Shown here piece after piece: positions 1 through 12,820 of a stretch of 64,000 bases of DNA. Both the position numbers and the translations under genes were made by a program. The stretch is from assembly GCF_009017415.1 (NCBI RefSeq), contig NC_092408.1:3472001-3536000 (forward strand), written 5' to 3'. Within the stretch, counting starts at the first letter, position 1; each line of letters begins with the position of its first letter. The notes below the pieces were generated by a model. It ran no database searches, was not told the origin of the DNA, and saw only the letters and a list, made by a program, of their open reading frames with translations. Origin of the DNA: Aspergillus flavus. Its lineage: Eukaryota > Ascomycota > Eurotiomycetes > Eurotiales > Aspergillaceae.

Positions 1-540
1 CCCTGGAGACCTACTTGGCAGGCTTTGGGGCTTAGCTATGATCGGACGGGTCTCGGCAAGAGCTCAACTAGCTCATGAGTGATTTCCGTTTCGTGATCGT
101 TTCTTTCTTCCTTGTGTTTTTTCTTGTTAGGCCTGGAAGGCCGGGTATAGAAAAGCGGCTTTACTCTTCACGCTTTGGTGATCTGGTCCGTGTTTGGGGG
201 ACCTTTTCTTTTTATATCATGTGGTGACTATTGCAATACTCTGTATCATATGCTGTCTCAATATATTCAAAGTAACTGTTATAGTATGTTCTACTGTAGT
301 AATGAAAGAGGGGAGAGAAAAAAGGAAGAGTATACTGAGGAAAAGAACCGCAGCTGCAGAAACAGAAAGATTATTGACAGGGTGCACACGACAGGTTATG
401 CTATACATAGCAGACACCAGGTTATATAAACGAGACAACACGCTATGCAAACGTCACATGAGTAGAGTTACGCTAAAATAGACTGAACGCAAAATGCAAA
501 CAAGGAAAGTATAGGAATGGTCGATAACCTCAGTTAAGAA
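1..540. other. Left-edge intergenic / downstream region of Lon gene
   Basis: No gene could be supported here. A pyrimidine-rich stretch at about 95-129 ending in TTGTTAG resembles a fungal 3' splice site, so the first ~130 bases may be the tail of a gene or a UTR intron entering from the left. The joined reading frame shows no recognisable protein. The remainder is AT-rich and fits a 3' UTR or intergenic spacer downstream of the minus-strand Lon gene. Confidence 0.3.
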
Positions 541-3463
541 CTAAAGTCGGCTCTCGACAAAGTTCTCGTGATGCTGACCAGGCCAGTGTGCATCCGGCCA
601 CACTTGTCGGATGGCTTCCCAGATATGGCTGGAACAATGGTCAGTACACAGCAAGAAGAATGTAGTATAGATGAACCTTACCTGACATAGATGATCTCGA
701 GACCATCACTGACCTCTTGAGGAACGTCCTTGACGTCCTTGCGGTTCTGGTACGGCAAGAGAACGGTCTTGACACCAGCACGGAGTGCCCCAATGAGCTT
801 CTCCTTGATACCACCAACAGGCATCACTCTTCCACGGAGAGATACCTCTCCAGTCATCGCAAGCTTGGGGGGTACAGCCTTGTTTGAGAACAGTGAGATC
901 AGTCCAATAGTATGCGCAAGTCCAGCGGAGGGGCCGTCCTTGGGAATGGCTCCAGAAGGACAATGAACATGCAAACTCCGACTCTTCATAATATCTTCGC
1001 TGAGATCCGGGGTCAGTCCCAGCTCGTAAGAATGAGCTTTGACCCATGTTAGGGCAACCTCAACACTCTCTTTCAAGACGTCACCGAGTTTTCCAGTAAG
1101 TTGCACGCGGCCATTTCCTGGCATATCTGCAACTTCGATGAACAGGATGCTGCCCTGTCCTCCTGTAGAGTAAGCGACAAGACCGGTAACAACTCCCGGA
1201 CGACCATGCTTCTCAGTGATCTCTTCCTCGAATCGTTCGATACCAAGTATCTCCTCCAGGTCATCCATTGTAACAACGGGATTGTAAGTTTCTGGATGGC
1301 CTGCATCTCCCGCATCGGCATACTGGACTGCTTTATGACGGCAGATTGAGCCAAGCTCGCGCTCTAGGTTACGGACACCAGATTCCCGGGTGTATGAAGT
1401 AATTGTCTTGTCAATAACCTCATCGGAAAGAATGACCTGACCCTCTGAGAGCCCATTAACTTCAATCTGTTTTGGAATCAGGTGCCTCTTTGCAATATGC
1501 CGTTTCTCGACGGTCGTGTAACCAGACAATGAGATCGTCTCCATACGATCAAGCAAAGGCGGAGGAATAGTATCCAGCGAGTTAGCAGTAGCAATGAAAA
1601 GAACCTTGCTCAAGTCAATCGGAATATTGATGTAGTGATCTGTGAATGTATGGTTCTGTTCAGGGTCCAAAACCTCGAGCATAGCCGCAGAAGGATCACC
1701 CTGGAAATTGGCGCCGCCGACCTTATCAATCTCGTCGAGCAAGAAGACCGGGTTCGCGACGCCAACTTTCTTGAGACCATTGACGATCAGGCCTGGCATT
1801 GCAGCGACATATGTCCTTCGGTGGCCCCTAATCTCTGCCTCGTCTCTAACGCCGCCGAGAGAAATGCGGTGAAATTTACGTCCAAGAGAAGTGGCCACAG
1901 ACCTAGCTAGACTGGTCTTACCAGTGCCAGGAGGTCCAGCAAGCAGCAGAATCGGAGACTTGTCAGTCATGCGCTTCGACTTCAGAAGATGAAGTTTAGA
2001 TTCGACAGCAACACGATCTGCCTCAGACAGGCCTGGAAGATCTTTCTCAATATCGCCTGCATCGGAAGAAGAATCAAGGTCCTTAGAGAGGGCGGCAATT
2101 TGCTGTTCGACGTTCTGGTTGGTGGACTGCTTCAGTCTGAGGACGGCCAAGTACTCAAGAAGCCGCTTCTTGATCTTTTCGAGGCCGTAGTGGTCGTCAT
2201 CAAGTTGCTGCCTGGCCCTTTTCAAAGTGTCGGGACCTAGTTGGTCTTCGGTGACCTTGGTCCATGGGATTTCCAAGATGTTCTCGAGATACGTCCGGCA
2301 AACACCGTATTCGGCATTGGCCGGGTTCATCTTCCGAAGGCGACGCAACTCCTTATCGGCAACCTTTCTAGCCTCGGGACTAAGCTGGGCCTCTTGTAGC
2401 TTTTGTTGGAGTTCATCAACCTCGTTTGCCTCCTTGTCATCGCCGTCATTGTTCCTTCCACCTGCGACGCCTGGGGGTGTCAGACCGGTGAGACCAGCCA
2501 TGGCCCGCCTCGCAAGGAGCTCACGGTCACGAGGATCGATCTGATTGATGTCAAATCCAGACGGAGGGAAGCTATTTGTGGTGATGGTGGTGACCTTAAC
2601 ATTGCTCTTGATACTTTGAACTTGTCTGTGAAGCATTTCAACCACTTTTTCGAGTCTGGCTTTATGATCCAGCGCAGCTAAGACCCGAAGCTTGTCTTCG
2701 ATTCCAGATTCAGCGATATCTGCCATAAAATCGGCCAACCTTCCGGCCTGTGTTAAATCAGTTTTAGATATAAACAGCTCGAATTTACGTGCAATGAGTG
2801 GCGATAAGCGTGTTGAAGAAGAAGGCAACAGTGATGAAAGTCGTAGTAGGGTCAGTAGCTCCCTGGAGAGTCGCCTCAACTGCTGGAATAGCTCGACAGT
2901 TTCTGAATCATTAGACACGTAGTCTGTCCAAAAGGCAAGGAACCCATCAGCTTCGGTGGCACCACAGGTCAAGGACGGTTCTTAGACTAACCTTTCTCAT
3001 CATGTAAGATGGCTTCTGCTTCAAAATATGGTCTTTCCTTCAGAATGCGTTTGACTGTGAATCGCTGAATTCCTTGAACCACAAGGGACGCTTCTGAGTA
3101 GGCACGGCGTTGGACGCCAACAACTTTGCCGATTGTGCCATAACGGAAGAGATCGTCTTTCCTTGCCTGGCCTGCATCAATGGCATCGTACTCTTCTCTC
3201 CTATCTTCATCCAAGGCTCCATTGTCAATCAACCTTTGACCATCCTTGCTTAAGAACGGCGAGTTAAGGGGAACGCAACCGAACGTGATCACGTTCCCCT
3301 CTCGCTTCACGGCCGATGATCGGTCAACCAGTGACGAAAGAAGATTGGAAAGATCAGGTCGATTAGCGACAGGAATCCGTAGGGTGGCTCCGGGGAGGAG
3401 AACAGAGCCTTTGGGGAGCGGTACGAGAGCAAGCTTGGTAGTTCTTCCGTTGTTGGAGCCCAT
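541..3463 (-). CDS. LONP2: Peroxisomal Lon protease homolog 2
   Basis: ATP-dependent serine protease of the peroxisomal matrix, which degrades damaged or unassembled matrix proteins. Exons (minus): 3463-2992, 2923-682, 628-541, giving 933 aa. The N-terminal Lon substrate-binding domain fills exon 1 (starts [13 protein letters not shown]). The AAA+ module has Walker A GPPGTGKT near residue 487 and Walker B VFLLDEID near 550. The C-terminal protease domain has the catalytic Ser in KDGPSAGLA (about 823) and Lys in VGGIKEK (about 864). The last exon adds 28 residues ending in SRL, a classical type 1 peroxisomal targeting signal, which separates this protein from the mitochondrial Lon. Introns are 68 and 53 nt. 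The 68-nt junction was chosen because it has a TTTTGGACAG acceptor and keeps frame; a 41-nt alternative is too short. Divergent with the haem gene on its right. Confidence 0.95.
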
Positions 3464-4224
3464 CGCGATCTGTCCGATCGGAAAGACACCTTACACGTCT
3501 GGGAAGAGAAGGAAGAATAGCAAAATAAAAAAAAAACCGAGCCAACTTTAATGTACGAGTTACAGAATATTGTAGTGGTAAAGGATGGGAGACGAAAGGA
3601 GCGGTCTCCTAGGGAAGTACAAGAAGGTTGTCGGTTATAAGGTAGTGGAGGCGACGGTTCCAGAACCCCATCGATGAAGTCCGTGACTCTGGGGAGATGA
3701 TCGCCAGTGATAAGCCGTCTTCCGATGCCGAGGTTCGTGTGGCTACAAATGCGTCTGTCACAATCCGGGGAAAAAGGCCTGAAGGAATACGAATGCCTGC
3801 GTCTCAGCGATAAGTAAATCTTCCCCAGATAAAGAGATAGAAGAGCTCCGATAATTCACAGGCAGCGGCCCTGTCAAGTCTTTCACCTCCAGCTCGTTTG
3901 TGTTGTATCTTCCCGTCTTCTTATCTTTGTCCGTTTTCCGATGATCTCGTGATCTCCTTACAGATCCATCGGACTTTATTCGGATTACCGATTACAATAC
4001 AGACAATACAGTACTCCGTCTACCGCTTTCGTCCTTTCATTTCTGGCTCCAACCTTAGTTTTTCTACAGCCTCAAGCTTGATTACAACCACAACTCCACC
4101 CATTGTATATTGCTCTGTCATTTAACCGGTTCTGCTGGGAGGGATTGCCATTACAAGCAGTTTCGCTGATTACTCCTGAGAGGACCTACTAGTAGTACAA
4201 TACTCTCACTCCCCAAGTGTCGCT
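3464..4224. promoter_or_regulatory. Divergent promoter between Lon and hydroxymethylbilane synthase genes
   Basis: 761 bp shared by two divergently transcribed genes, with no coding potential. Several GATAA cores occur (about 3708-3714, 3806-3812, 3826-3832). Such cores are bound by fungal GATA factors, including iron-responsive SreA-type regulators, but the match is only the short core and the link to haem synthesis is inference. A TACTCCGTC 9-mer lies at 4012-4020. CT-rich stretches between 3885 and 4080 are typical of fungal transcription start regions. Confidence 0.4.
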
Positions 4225-5317
4225 ATGGCCTCTATGTCGAACCCCGCCTCCGGCGCCGCCAACCCCTCATCGCGGAAAACATTCACCGTTGGGACGCGCA
4301 AGTCTAAACTTGCCCTTTCGCAAACTGACCTTGTAGTCTCGGCGCTTAAAAAGGTTTACCCTAACTATGAATTCAAAATACACTCGCAGGAAACTGCTGG
4401 CGATTTGAACACAACCATTGCTTTTCGAGAATTTACGACAAAGAACCTATGGACGGAGGAGTTAGAGGAACACTTGATGGCCGGCAATGTGGACTTCATT
4501 GTGCACTCTTTGAAAGGTTTGCTATCTGCGTATGGTAGCGGTAATACTGCAGTGGACGCTGATAAAGTGACTGTCCTCAGATGTACCCACTACCCTACCC
4601 CCCGCGTGTACGCTGGGCCCTATGATGGAGCGTGAAGATTCCAGGGATGTACTGGTCATCAAGCAAGGGCTACCGAACATGTCTTTATCCGATTTGCCTG
4701 CAGGATCTGTCGTTGGCACCTCCTCCATCCGCCGTACTGCTCAATTGGCCTTGAAATACCCTCACCTAAAGGTTATTGATGTGCGTGGGAATATCGGCAC
4801 ACGACTCGCTAAACTAGACGCGGAAGATTCACCTTATACTTGCATTATCCTGGCAGCTGCCGGCTTACTGAGACTAGGTCTCGATGATCGCATCTCGCAG
4901 TATCTGGACTCGAAAAACGGTGGGATGCTTTATGCAGTTGGCCAGGGTGCGTTGGGCATCGAAATCCGAAAGGATGATCAGGTGATGCGTGATATGCTGA
5001 ACAATATCGGTCATAATGAGACGACATTTGCCAGCACCGCGGAGCGGAGCCTGCTACGAACTCTTGAAGGCGGCTGCAGTGCACCACTTGGAGTTGAAAC
5101 CGAATGGATTAAATCATCTGATGGTTCGAAGAAACTCCGAATGAGGTCCATCGTGGTCAGCGTGGATGGTAAGGAAAGCGCTGAGGTCGAAATCGATGGA
5201 AGTGTCGACTCCGTTGAAGCCGCTGAGGACTTTGGCGTGACTGTTGCCAAGGAATTAGTAACCAAGGGAGCAGAGAAGATCCTCGAGGATATCCAGCGGA
5301 GTAAGCAAGCTGCTTAA
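4225..5317 (+). CDS. HEM3: Hydroxymethylbilane synthase (porphobilinogen deaminase)
   Basis: Condenses four porphobilinogen molecules into hydroxymethylbilane, the third step from ALA in cytosolic haem synthesis. Exons 4225-4516 and 4581-5317 give 342 aa. The 64-nt intron splits the conserved HSLKD motif; splicing restores HSLKDVPTTLPPACTLG. The N-terminal GTRKSKLALSQ motif, the VVGTSSIRR substrate-binding motif and the GGCSAPLG loop are present. The Cys in that loop (about residue 263) carries the dipyrromethane cofactor. Length fits fungal HEM3. An in-frame ATG three codons downstream (MSN) is a possible alternative start. Its 3' end converges on the TAP42-like gene with 320 bp between stop codons. 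Confidence 0.96.
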
Positions 5318-5637
5318 ATCATAATAATGTATAGATAGATGTCCTGTGGCGGGGGGCTGGCCTTCTCCGTGGTTCAGAAATTGTATCTAGACAGACAACT
5401 GTACATATCTGAGGAAATCTCAGACGTGCTATTGGAAAGTAACACTACGTGGAACCCTGTCGCCCCCCTACAAATTCACTATCCTTTCTAAAGTGTAGAA
5501 GTGATAATGGCAGACAGCGAAAAAATCCCAAGGGTATAGATAGAAAAAGCCTTTAACAGCAGCAAGGTAGAGTAATTCGGGCCCCAAAATTATGATATGA
5601 GAGCGAATTAAGCATGTGCCAGAGGACCCAATCAGTA
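5318..5637. other. Convergent 3' spacer
   Basis: 320 bp between the convergent stop codons of the haem gene and the TAP42-like gene. No coding potential was seen; it presumably holds both 3' UTRs. Confidence 0.5.
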
Positions 5638-6821
5638 TTAACCTCTATTCAAAGTATTTCCAGAGCCTCGTGGGTTGGCTTCTGTAAATTCATCCCAGGC
5701 TCTAGCTTTCATAGTTTCTTCATCAGCCCTATCCATATCATCCTCATCAACTTCCTCTTGTATACCAGACTTCTCTCCACCTTCAATAATGCCGCCTCTT
5801 CTCTTCTCTTCTTCGAGATATTCGTCGATGGTCATAGTAGGCAAATTGTGACCGGATCGGAAGACACCTTGCTGGAGCTGTGTGCGCCGATCAAGTAGTG
5901 TAAATGGCTGCATTGGTTTCCCGTCCTTACTCAATATCGGTCCAAATTTGCCTCCTTGCAGAAGCTGGGAAAGGGGAGGATCTAGTCGTTCAGAGTATTC
6001 CGACTGTTGAGCGTCCTTCCGGCGCCTAGTGTCTTCGGGTTGGATTTGATCATGGGCTGGTGCCGAGTTGCGAATGGCCGATAGCATAGACAGCTCTTGT
6101 GAAAGAAGGTCCAAGGATTGAAACGTCTGGTGAGTATACAGTTTGATCTCTGCAATATAAAGCTGTCGAACATCTTCGTCGTCGGTCTGGAGCTGGCTTT
6201 GATTATCGGAGAGGTACTTCAGGTACGTCAGCAAAAATGACAATTCCTCAAAATAGAGTATATTTAACCTGAAGTCTTTGTTTGAGCTCCTTTTCCTCTC
6301 TGAACCTAGTTATCTTCACTTCTCTCCGGGCGGCGGCGTCGTTGACAGGCGTCAGCGAAAAGGACGCTGGGTTCGCAGTATACCGTTCATAGAGCTTCTT
6401 ATCCTTATCATTGAGTAACTCGTAATCATCCAAGCGCGTGAGGTATCTTTCGTATTGTTCAAGTGCACGTCGAAGGCTAGACACGCGGTCTGAGGTGTAC
6501 GATCTCTGTAGAAGCTCCGCAAGATGGTATGACACCGTGAGATACCTAGTGCGAACCGGAACAAATTAGTCTAGGCCGGGATATAGAAACAATAAGGTGG
6601 TAGAATTACGGTAAATCCCCAGTTGCGATATCTTCCAGCGGTTCGTTCGAGCTGAATAACGATAGGACCGCAACAAGCCGTGCGCATTCCTCGAGCTTGG
6701 CTATTGTGGCATTGACATCGTTGCGGTATTGCTCTGTGTTAGTGTCGAAGCGGCTTTCCAATGCTGACTTCTCTGATTTTGCAGCAGCAAAAAGAGCGCG
6801 AAGACTCTGGGGTTGTTCCAT
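5638..6821 (-). CDS. TAP42: TAP42-family protein (PP2A catalytic subunit regulator, alpha4-like)
   Basis: Binds the catalytic subunits of PP2A-type phosphatases and links them to TOR signalling. Exons (minus): 6821-6610, 6545-6269, 6216-5638, giving 355 aa; introns 64 and 52 nt. The family signature is visible: a helical N-terminal repeat region, the block VKITRFREEKELKQRL followed by YLSDN, then AEIKLYTHQTFQSLDLL, and the C-terminal ending NPRGSGNTLNRG. The second intron was placed at the acceptor after CTGACGTACCTGAAG (branch site CTGAC). A closer AG would give an implausible 22-nt intron and break the conserved KQRLQ-YLSDN junction. The middle-to-C-terminal part is acidic and low complexity (EEVDEDDMDRADEE), as in homologues. 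Confidence 0.93.
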
Positions 6822-7397
6822 TGTAGTGGTTTAAGGTAGTATATTTGTAAAGATCAAAGCTGCATGAAACAGAGCTCCGCGGAGAGGGGTAAAATTATAG
6901 GAATAATTTAAGGTCAATTATGGGTCCGCTCCGCGCCATCGGAACCTCAGGCCCCACCAATTTAAATACACTTAATGTTGATGAAGTATAGGCATACTTC
7001 CCCAAAGCATAGAGTCAGTTCAACAATCTATTGTAGAGTTCTATCTACCTTACAACCCTACTTATCATCTTTGAGATGGTTATAACTAACAAAGAAATGC
7101 TTACTAGTTATTTTATCCTAACTAGGCTTTAATGAAACATTACAAACACATATTTTATGTTAATGGATGTTGTTTACTGGACTGCAAGGCAGTGTAACAT
7201 TATAGCACCCGTACGTCTATCTAGTGCTAGTACTTATCTCTTCTCAGGCTACTTCAGGGTGTGGTGAGATCATTCACTTCGAGGGACATTTTCTTTCACA
7301 GGATCATGCCAGTCATTTTACCTTTCCTTTCAGTCACTAAGTAGCAATCCATACTAAAATCCAATGCACATGTCCATTTCAACTACTTGTCAGAATT
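6822..7397. other. Intergenic region upstream of dcl1
   Basis: 576 bp between the divergent starts of the TAP42-like gene and dcl1. AT-rich with many short stops in all frames; no gene, RNA or repeat recognised. It should contain both promoters. Confidence 0.4.
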
Positions 7398-10300
7398 TTG
7401 AGCAATCCAAGCAAATCCAAAATGCCACCACCAGAAGTAAAGCCCCTAGCTGGCTATGTCAGGAGCCAAAGCCTCAGGATTCCCTCATCTTTGAATCTGT
7501 CCGGGGAAAGAACTATTTCGACTACTGAACCAACTGAGGGAAATGACAGCTCTTCAGAAGAGTCAGGGGACAACGAACAAATATCCACTCAGAGGCCCAT
7601 CTCTCAAAACAAAAGACTCCAGAGTGCTAAGTTTGAAGCTCTGTACGGTCCTCAACCCAGAGCTCTTTGCCATCCATAGTTGACCTATATTTAGGCTTTC
7701 TGAACGAGCTGATACACTTACCGGCAATAGCGGTAGACCTACACTCGACTTGCCGGACGCTGAGCTGTCTACAGCAAACTTGGTAGCTAAACAAGATGCT
7801 GGAACTGGGATGCTTGACCCGAGAGAGTATCAGGTAGAACTCTTTGAAAGGGCAAAGTCACAGAACACCATTGCTGTTCTCGATACCGGTACGTGCATTC
7901 CGGCCCAACTTGATGTCATCCCTTTCTTCTCGCCTAATTGTACTACAGGATCTGGAAAGACCTTGATTGCCGTGCTTCTGCTAAAGCACATCATTCAAAA
8001 TGAGTTGATTGATCGCGCTAACGGAAAACCACCTCGCATCTCCTTTTTCCTTGTGCGTATACATGTAGTGTTTGGCTCTTTTAGAGGTGCTAATACGCAA
8101 GTAGGTTGATAGCGTGACACTTGCTTTCCAACAGGCCGCCGTCTTGCGCAATAACCTGGATCAGAATGTCGTACAATTTTTTGGCGCTATGGGTACTGAT
8201 CTTTGGAGCAAGCAGACCTGGGACCATCAGTTTGAGAACAATATGGTGATAGTCTGTACCGCAGAGATATTGAACCAATGTCTACTCAACTCATACATTA
8301 GAATGGATCAAATCAACCTACTCATCTTTGATGAAGCCCATCACACAAAGAAAGACCATCCTTACGCGCGGTACGTATTTGGCAAACTTGAGAAAAGAGA
8401 AAAGGACAACCTAGGCTGATGGTGATGCTCTTATTTCTAGGATTATAAGAGAATCATATCTCAAAGCAGACCCAACAAAGCGTCCAAGGATCTTTGGAAT
8501 GACAGCGTCGCCTATTGACACTAAGGGGGATATCATAGAATCAGCTACGTACGTCCTACTGTATATGCAACAGCGCTCTTAACTTACGTTTTATAGGAAG
8601 CTGGAGGTGCTCCTAGACAGCAAGATTGCCACAACATCGAAACCTAATCTATTAAGAGAAGTCGTCAGACGTCCGATAGAGGAATCTTGGGAATACGATA
8701 AGCTCGATCCACCATTTGCAACCAAGCTGTATCAGATCCTGCAAGCCCGCTTTGGTGACATTAGCTCTTTGCAACCTGTATTCAGGTTTACGTTACAGGC
8801 TAGTTCCGAACTGGGACCATGTTGCGCAGATCGTGCATGGGCGTACGCCCTAGCAGATGATGTGTTGCCAAAGCTTGAAGGAAATGTGAGAAAGCTCGCC
8901 CAATCTATCTCATCGCCGATTCCCCAGTGCGCTCTCAGAGAAATTTCAAGGATTCAGGAAGCTAGTGACATTGTCAAGAATCATTCGTTCAATAGCCCCA
9001 ACTTTCCCGGGGAATTGAGCCCTAAAGTACAACTCCTACGCCAAAAGCTTATCAAATACTTTGAGCATCCAACGGAGACAAAGTGTATCGTTTTTACCCA
9101 GAAGCGTTACACTGCTAAGATGTTATTCGACCTTTTCTCGACTTTAGAGATTCCATACTTACGTCCTGGTGTGCTGATCGGTGTACGATCTGGTGATATC
9201 GTAGGAATGAACGTGTCGTTTCGCCAGCAGTTTCTCGCTTTGGTGAAATTCAGGAGTGGGGAGATTAACTGCTTGGTAAGTAGCACTAGTCCTCTGCACT
9301 CGTTCACAGGGCTAACAAGTAGAAGTTTGCTACTTCAGTAGCCGAAGAAGGACTCGATATTCCTGACTGCAATCTTGTGGTTAGGTATGTTACACCGCAT
9401 TGTTGGTTCACTTATGCTAACAGATTAGATTCGACCTATACAATACCCTTATACAGTATGTGCAAAGTCGTGGCCGTGCTAGACATTCAAGTTCGACCGT
9501 AAGACAAGACCATAATCACTACCGAATTACCAAAATTTCTAATTGACATACATACAGTATGCAAGTATGATTGAAAGGTACAATGCTGATCATGCGGCAC
9601 GACTAGTCGAGGTTCGGGAGGCCGAAGTAAGTGTACAAAATTTATGTACGACTGATAGTTCTAACACAATATTAGAAACTTATGCAGAGTTTCTGTGAAA
9701 CACTTCCAGAGGATCGAATACTCCACGGGATTGATAGCGAGATAGACTCAATCCTCCAAGATGAAGAAGAGAAGCGAACATTTATAATTAGGGCTACAGG
9801 CGCGAAGCTGACTTACCACTCTGCCCTTGCTATTCTCGCACGCTATGCGAGCTCTCTGGTGAGAACCGTCGTCCCGTACTGACACCGAAGAGCTTTTAAT
9901 TAAGATATCTATGTTATCTAGCAATACGAAAAAGAGACATCAGCTCAGGCTACATATGTGGTGCTTCCACAGAATAACAGTTTTGTTTGTGAAGTCATAT
10001 TACCGGAAAAGTCGCCTGTTCGAGGACTCACTGGAGTCCCTGCATCGAAGAAATCTGCTGCAAAGCAGTCCGCAGCCTTCGATACATGTGTCTTGCTCCG
10101 GAAACACAAACTGCTCGATGATCATTTTAACTCAGTGTATCATAGGCGCTTGCCTGCAATGAGAAATGCGAGGCTTGCCATCACCTCTTCTCGTACAAAC
10201 CAATACGACATGCTATCAAAACCTTCACTTTGGGGAAAACAACAGGGTACCCTTCCAGAAAAGCTATTTGCCACGGTTATATCATTCATACCATCAGAGC

Positions 10301-12820
10301 CACTCAGGCGCCGACACAGAAGTATAATCTTGCTCACCCGTGAGAGACTACCTGATTTTCCATCGTTCACCATCTTCCTAGATGATGATATCGAGACCAT
10401 AGTCGTTACTGAAAGCGTGGAGGAAGCCCTACATATATCCTCGCAAGAATTGGAATACTTATCAACATTCACATTTCGTATTTTCCACGATGTGTTTCAC
10501 AAAACCTATGCGGAAGAACCTGAGAAATTGCCATACTGGGTTGCTCCAGCAGAAACAAAGAAGTCCAAGAACGTCAGCGACTCAAAAAGCCTGACGGACT
10601 GGGAGCTGCTACGTCTTGTGCATGAAAACGAGGAAATACCTTCTACACTGCATCTATCTTCAGAAGCTTTGATCAATCGTTTCGTATTTGACCCGTGGGA
10701 CGGAAGGTATCGTTACTTCACCATGGCTATTGACAACACACTGCACCCTTCAGATCCGCCGCCATCTTTCCTCCCACGCCGCAAGTTTATGGAAAGCATC
10801 ATGAGTTATACCTTAAGCGGTTCAAAAAATGCACGGGCAGGGTTCTTGTCAAGGTGTAACTGGCAGCAGCCAGTCTTAGAAGTCGAGCTGGTTCGCCTGC
10901 GGAGAAATCTTCTAGACAAGATGACAGACACGGAAAAGGACGTCGAAACTAGATGTTTCGTCTGTATAGAGCCACTAAGGATCTCCGCTGTCAGTTGAGC
11001 GCATTTTATCGGATATGGCCCAATAATTACTTGCTGACTTGTTGCTTAGATCCCCGAGGAAATTGCTGCTTCTTGCCTTGCCTTTCCGGCCATAATTAAC
11101 AGGCTGGATGCGTATTTGATTGCGCTCGAAGGCTGCAACACCTTGGATTTATCTGTGAAGCCCGCATATGCGCTGGAGGCTTTTACAAAAGACTCCGATA
11201 ACACAGAGGAGCATCGAGTACAACAGATACATGTCCAAAGAGGGATGGGGAAAAACTACGAGCGTCTAGAATTCTTAGGGGACTGTTTCCTGAAAATGGC
11301 AACATCGATTTCTCTCTTCGTGCAGAACCCGGATGACGACGAATTTGATTTCCATGTAAACCGGATGTGCCTCATATGCAACAAGAATCTTTTCAACACC
11401 GCCCTAAAGAAGGAGCTTTACCAGTATATCCGCAGTCGAGGCTTTTCAAGGTATGAAAGCGTTTATAAGTACCAAGCCATAAGCTGACAGGAAAACTTAG
11501 GCATACGTGGTACCCGGATGGCTTAACCCTGTTGCATGGCAGGGACCACAGGAAGAAGGTTTCGGCGGAGAGCAAACATGCACTCAGAGAAAAGACAGTT
11601 GCGGACGTTTGCGAAGCCTTGATCGGAGCGTCATTGCTCTCAGGTGGGCTACATAATCAATTCGACATGGCTGTCAAAGCAGTCACTGCTGTTGTTGATA
11701 GTCCCAACCATAAGGCCTTATGCTGGGCGGATTATACTTCATCTTACATGTTGCCGAAGTATCAAACCCAGAGCCCAGACGGATATGAGCTGGATCTTGG
11801 CCGTAAGGTGGAGGAGAAGCTGGGTTATCGTTTCAAATATCCTCGCCTTTTGCATTCAGCTTTTACGCATCCATCGTACCCTTCGACGTGGGCTAAAGTA
11901 CCATGTTATCAGAGACTCGAATTTTTAGGCGACTCTTTGTTGGATATGGTTTGCGTAGATGACTTATTCTATCGATATCCGGACAAGGACCCCCAATGGC
12001 TCACGGAGCATAAAGTAAGTGTACGGCTTTTTGTGTCTACCAAGCATTTATTGACTATAACCTTACAGATGGCGATGGCATCGAACAAGTTCCTCGGCGC
12101 CTTAGCTGTTAAGCTAGGGCTCCATACCCATCTTAGACACTTCAGTAACCCACTGCAATCGCAAATTACTCATTATGCCGAGGAGATACAAGCGGCAGAG
12201 AATGAAAGTCAAGGTGCAGTGGATTATTGGTTGGTAACAAAGGACCCGCCTAAGGTAAGAAGGTGCCCTGGAGTACTTATGCGCAGCCCAGGGCTCAGCT
12301 ACTAATCTTGATCACCAGTGCCTGCCGGACATGGTTGAAGCTTATCTAGGCGCTGCTTTCGTTGACTCGGATTTCCAATTCCGCGTGGTAGAGGATTTTT
12401 TCCAACGTCATGTGAAGTCATATTTTCATGATATGACCATATACGACACCTTTGCGAACAAACACCCAACTGTGAGGCTATTCCTACGATTGTTAATGTT
12501 TCTATATGGCTGATTAAAACTAGACTTTCTTGCAAAATCGACTGACAAATGAGTACGGCTGTACAAATTATTGCCTGAAAGCCGGGGAGATACCCGTTGT
12601 AGATGGGGGTACGGTGAGTGTCCTGGCTGCTGTTATTGTGCATGAAGTTGTCATTGCAGAAGGAACAGCATCATCAGGCCGCTACGCCAAGGTCAAAGCG
12701 AGTGAGAAAGCTCTGAGTGTCCTGGAAAACATGGGGCCATCTGAATTTCGTGAGAAATATCATTGTGACTGCCGAACGGCAAATGATTCGCAGCCCATGG
12801 ATATCGGAACCGCGATTTGA
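7398..12820 (+). CDS. dcl1: Dicer-like protein 1 (RNase III / helicase)
   Basis: Cleaves double-stranded RNA into small RNAs for RNA silencing. Sixteen exons: 7398-7642, 7695-7888, 7949-8052, 8105-8370, 8441-8548, 8597-9275, 9323-9384, 9429-9498, 9558-9626, 9676-9858, 9922-10989, 11050-11450, 11501-12014, 12069-12254, 12319-12471, 12524-12820, encoding 1,532 aa. Domains: helicase with DTGSGKT (split by intron 2, about residue 147), DEAH box (about 257), MTASPID (about 288) and RGRARH (about 570); Dicer dimerisation fold (about 660-760); two RNase III domains with ERLEFLGD (about 1085) and QRLEFLGD (about 1287); C-terminal dsRNA-binding region with Cys/His residues (GCTNYC, YHCDC). The sequence after MTASP (DTKG, then [12 protein letters not shown]) matches the Dcl1 rather than the Dcl2 type. 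No frameshift or premature stop, so it appears functional. Confidence 0.94.

Noticed and set aside
1..250. Possible terminal exons of a gene entering from the left edge
   Set aside because: A GTGATTTCC...TTGTTAG intron would keep one frame open, but the joined peptide is not recognisable and the frame has no family features, so coding status cannot be supported.
6217..6268. Alternative 22-nt intron in the TAP42-like gene using the TTTTGAG acceptor
   Set aside because: Too short for a fungal spliceosomal intron, and it would insert an extra ELSFLLTYLK stretch where the family has KQRL-YLS.
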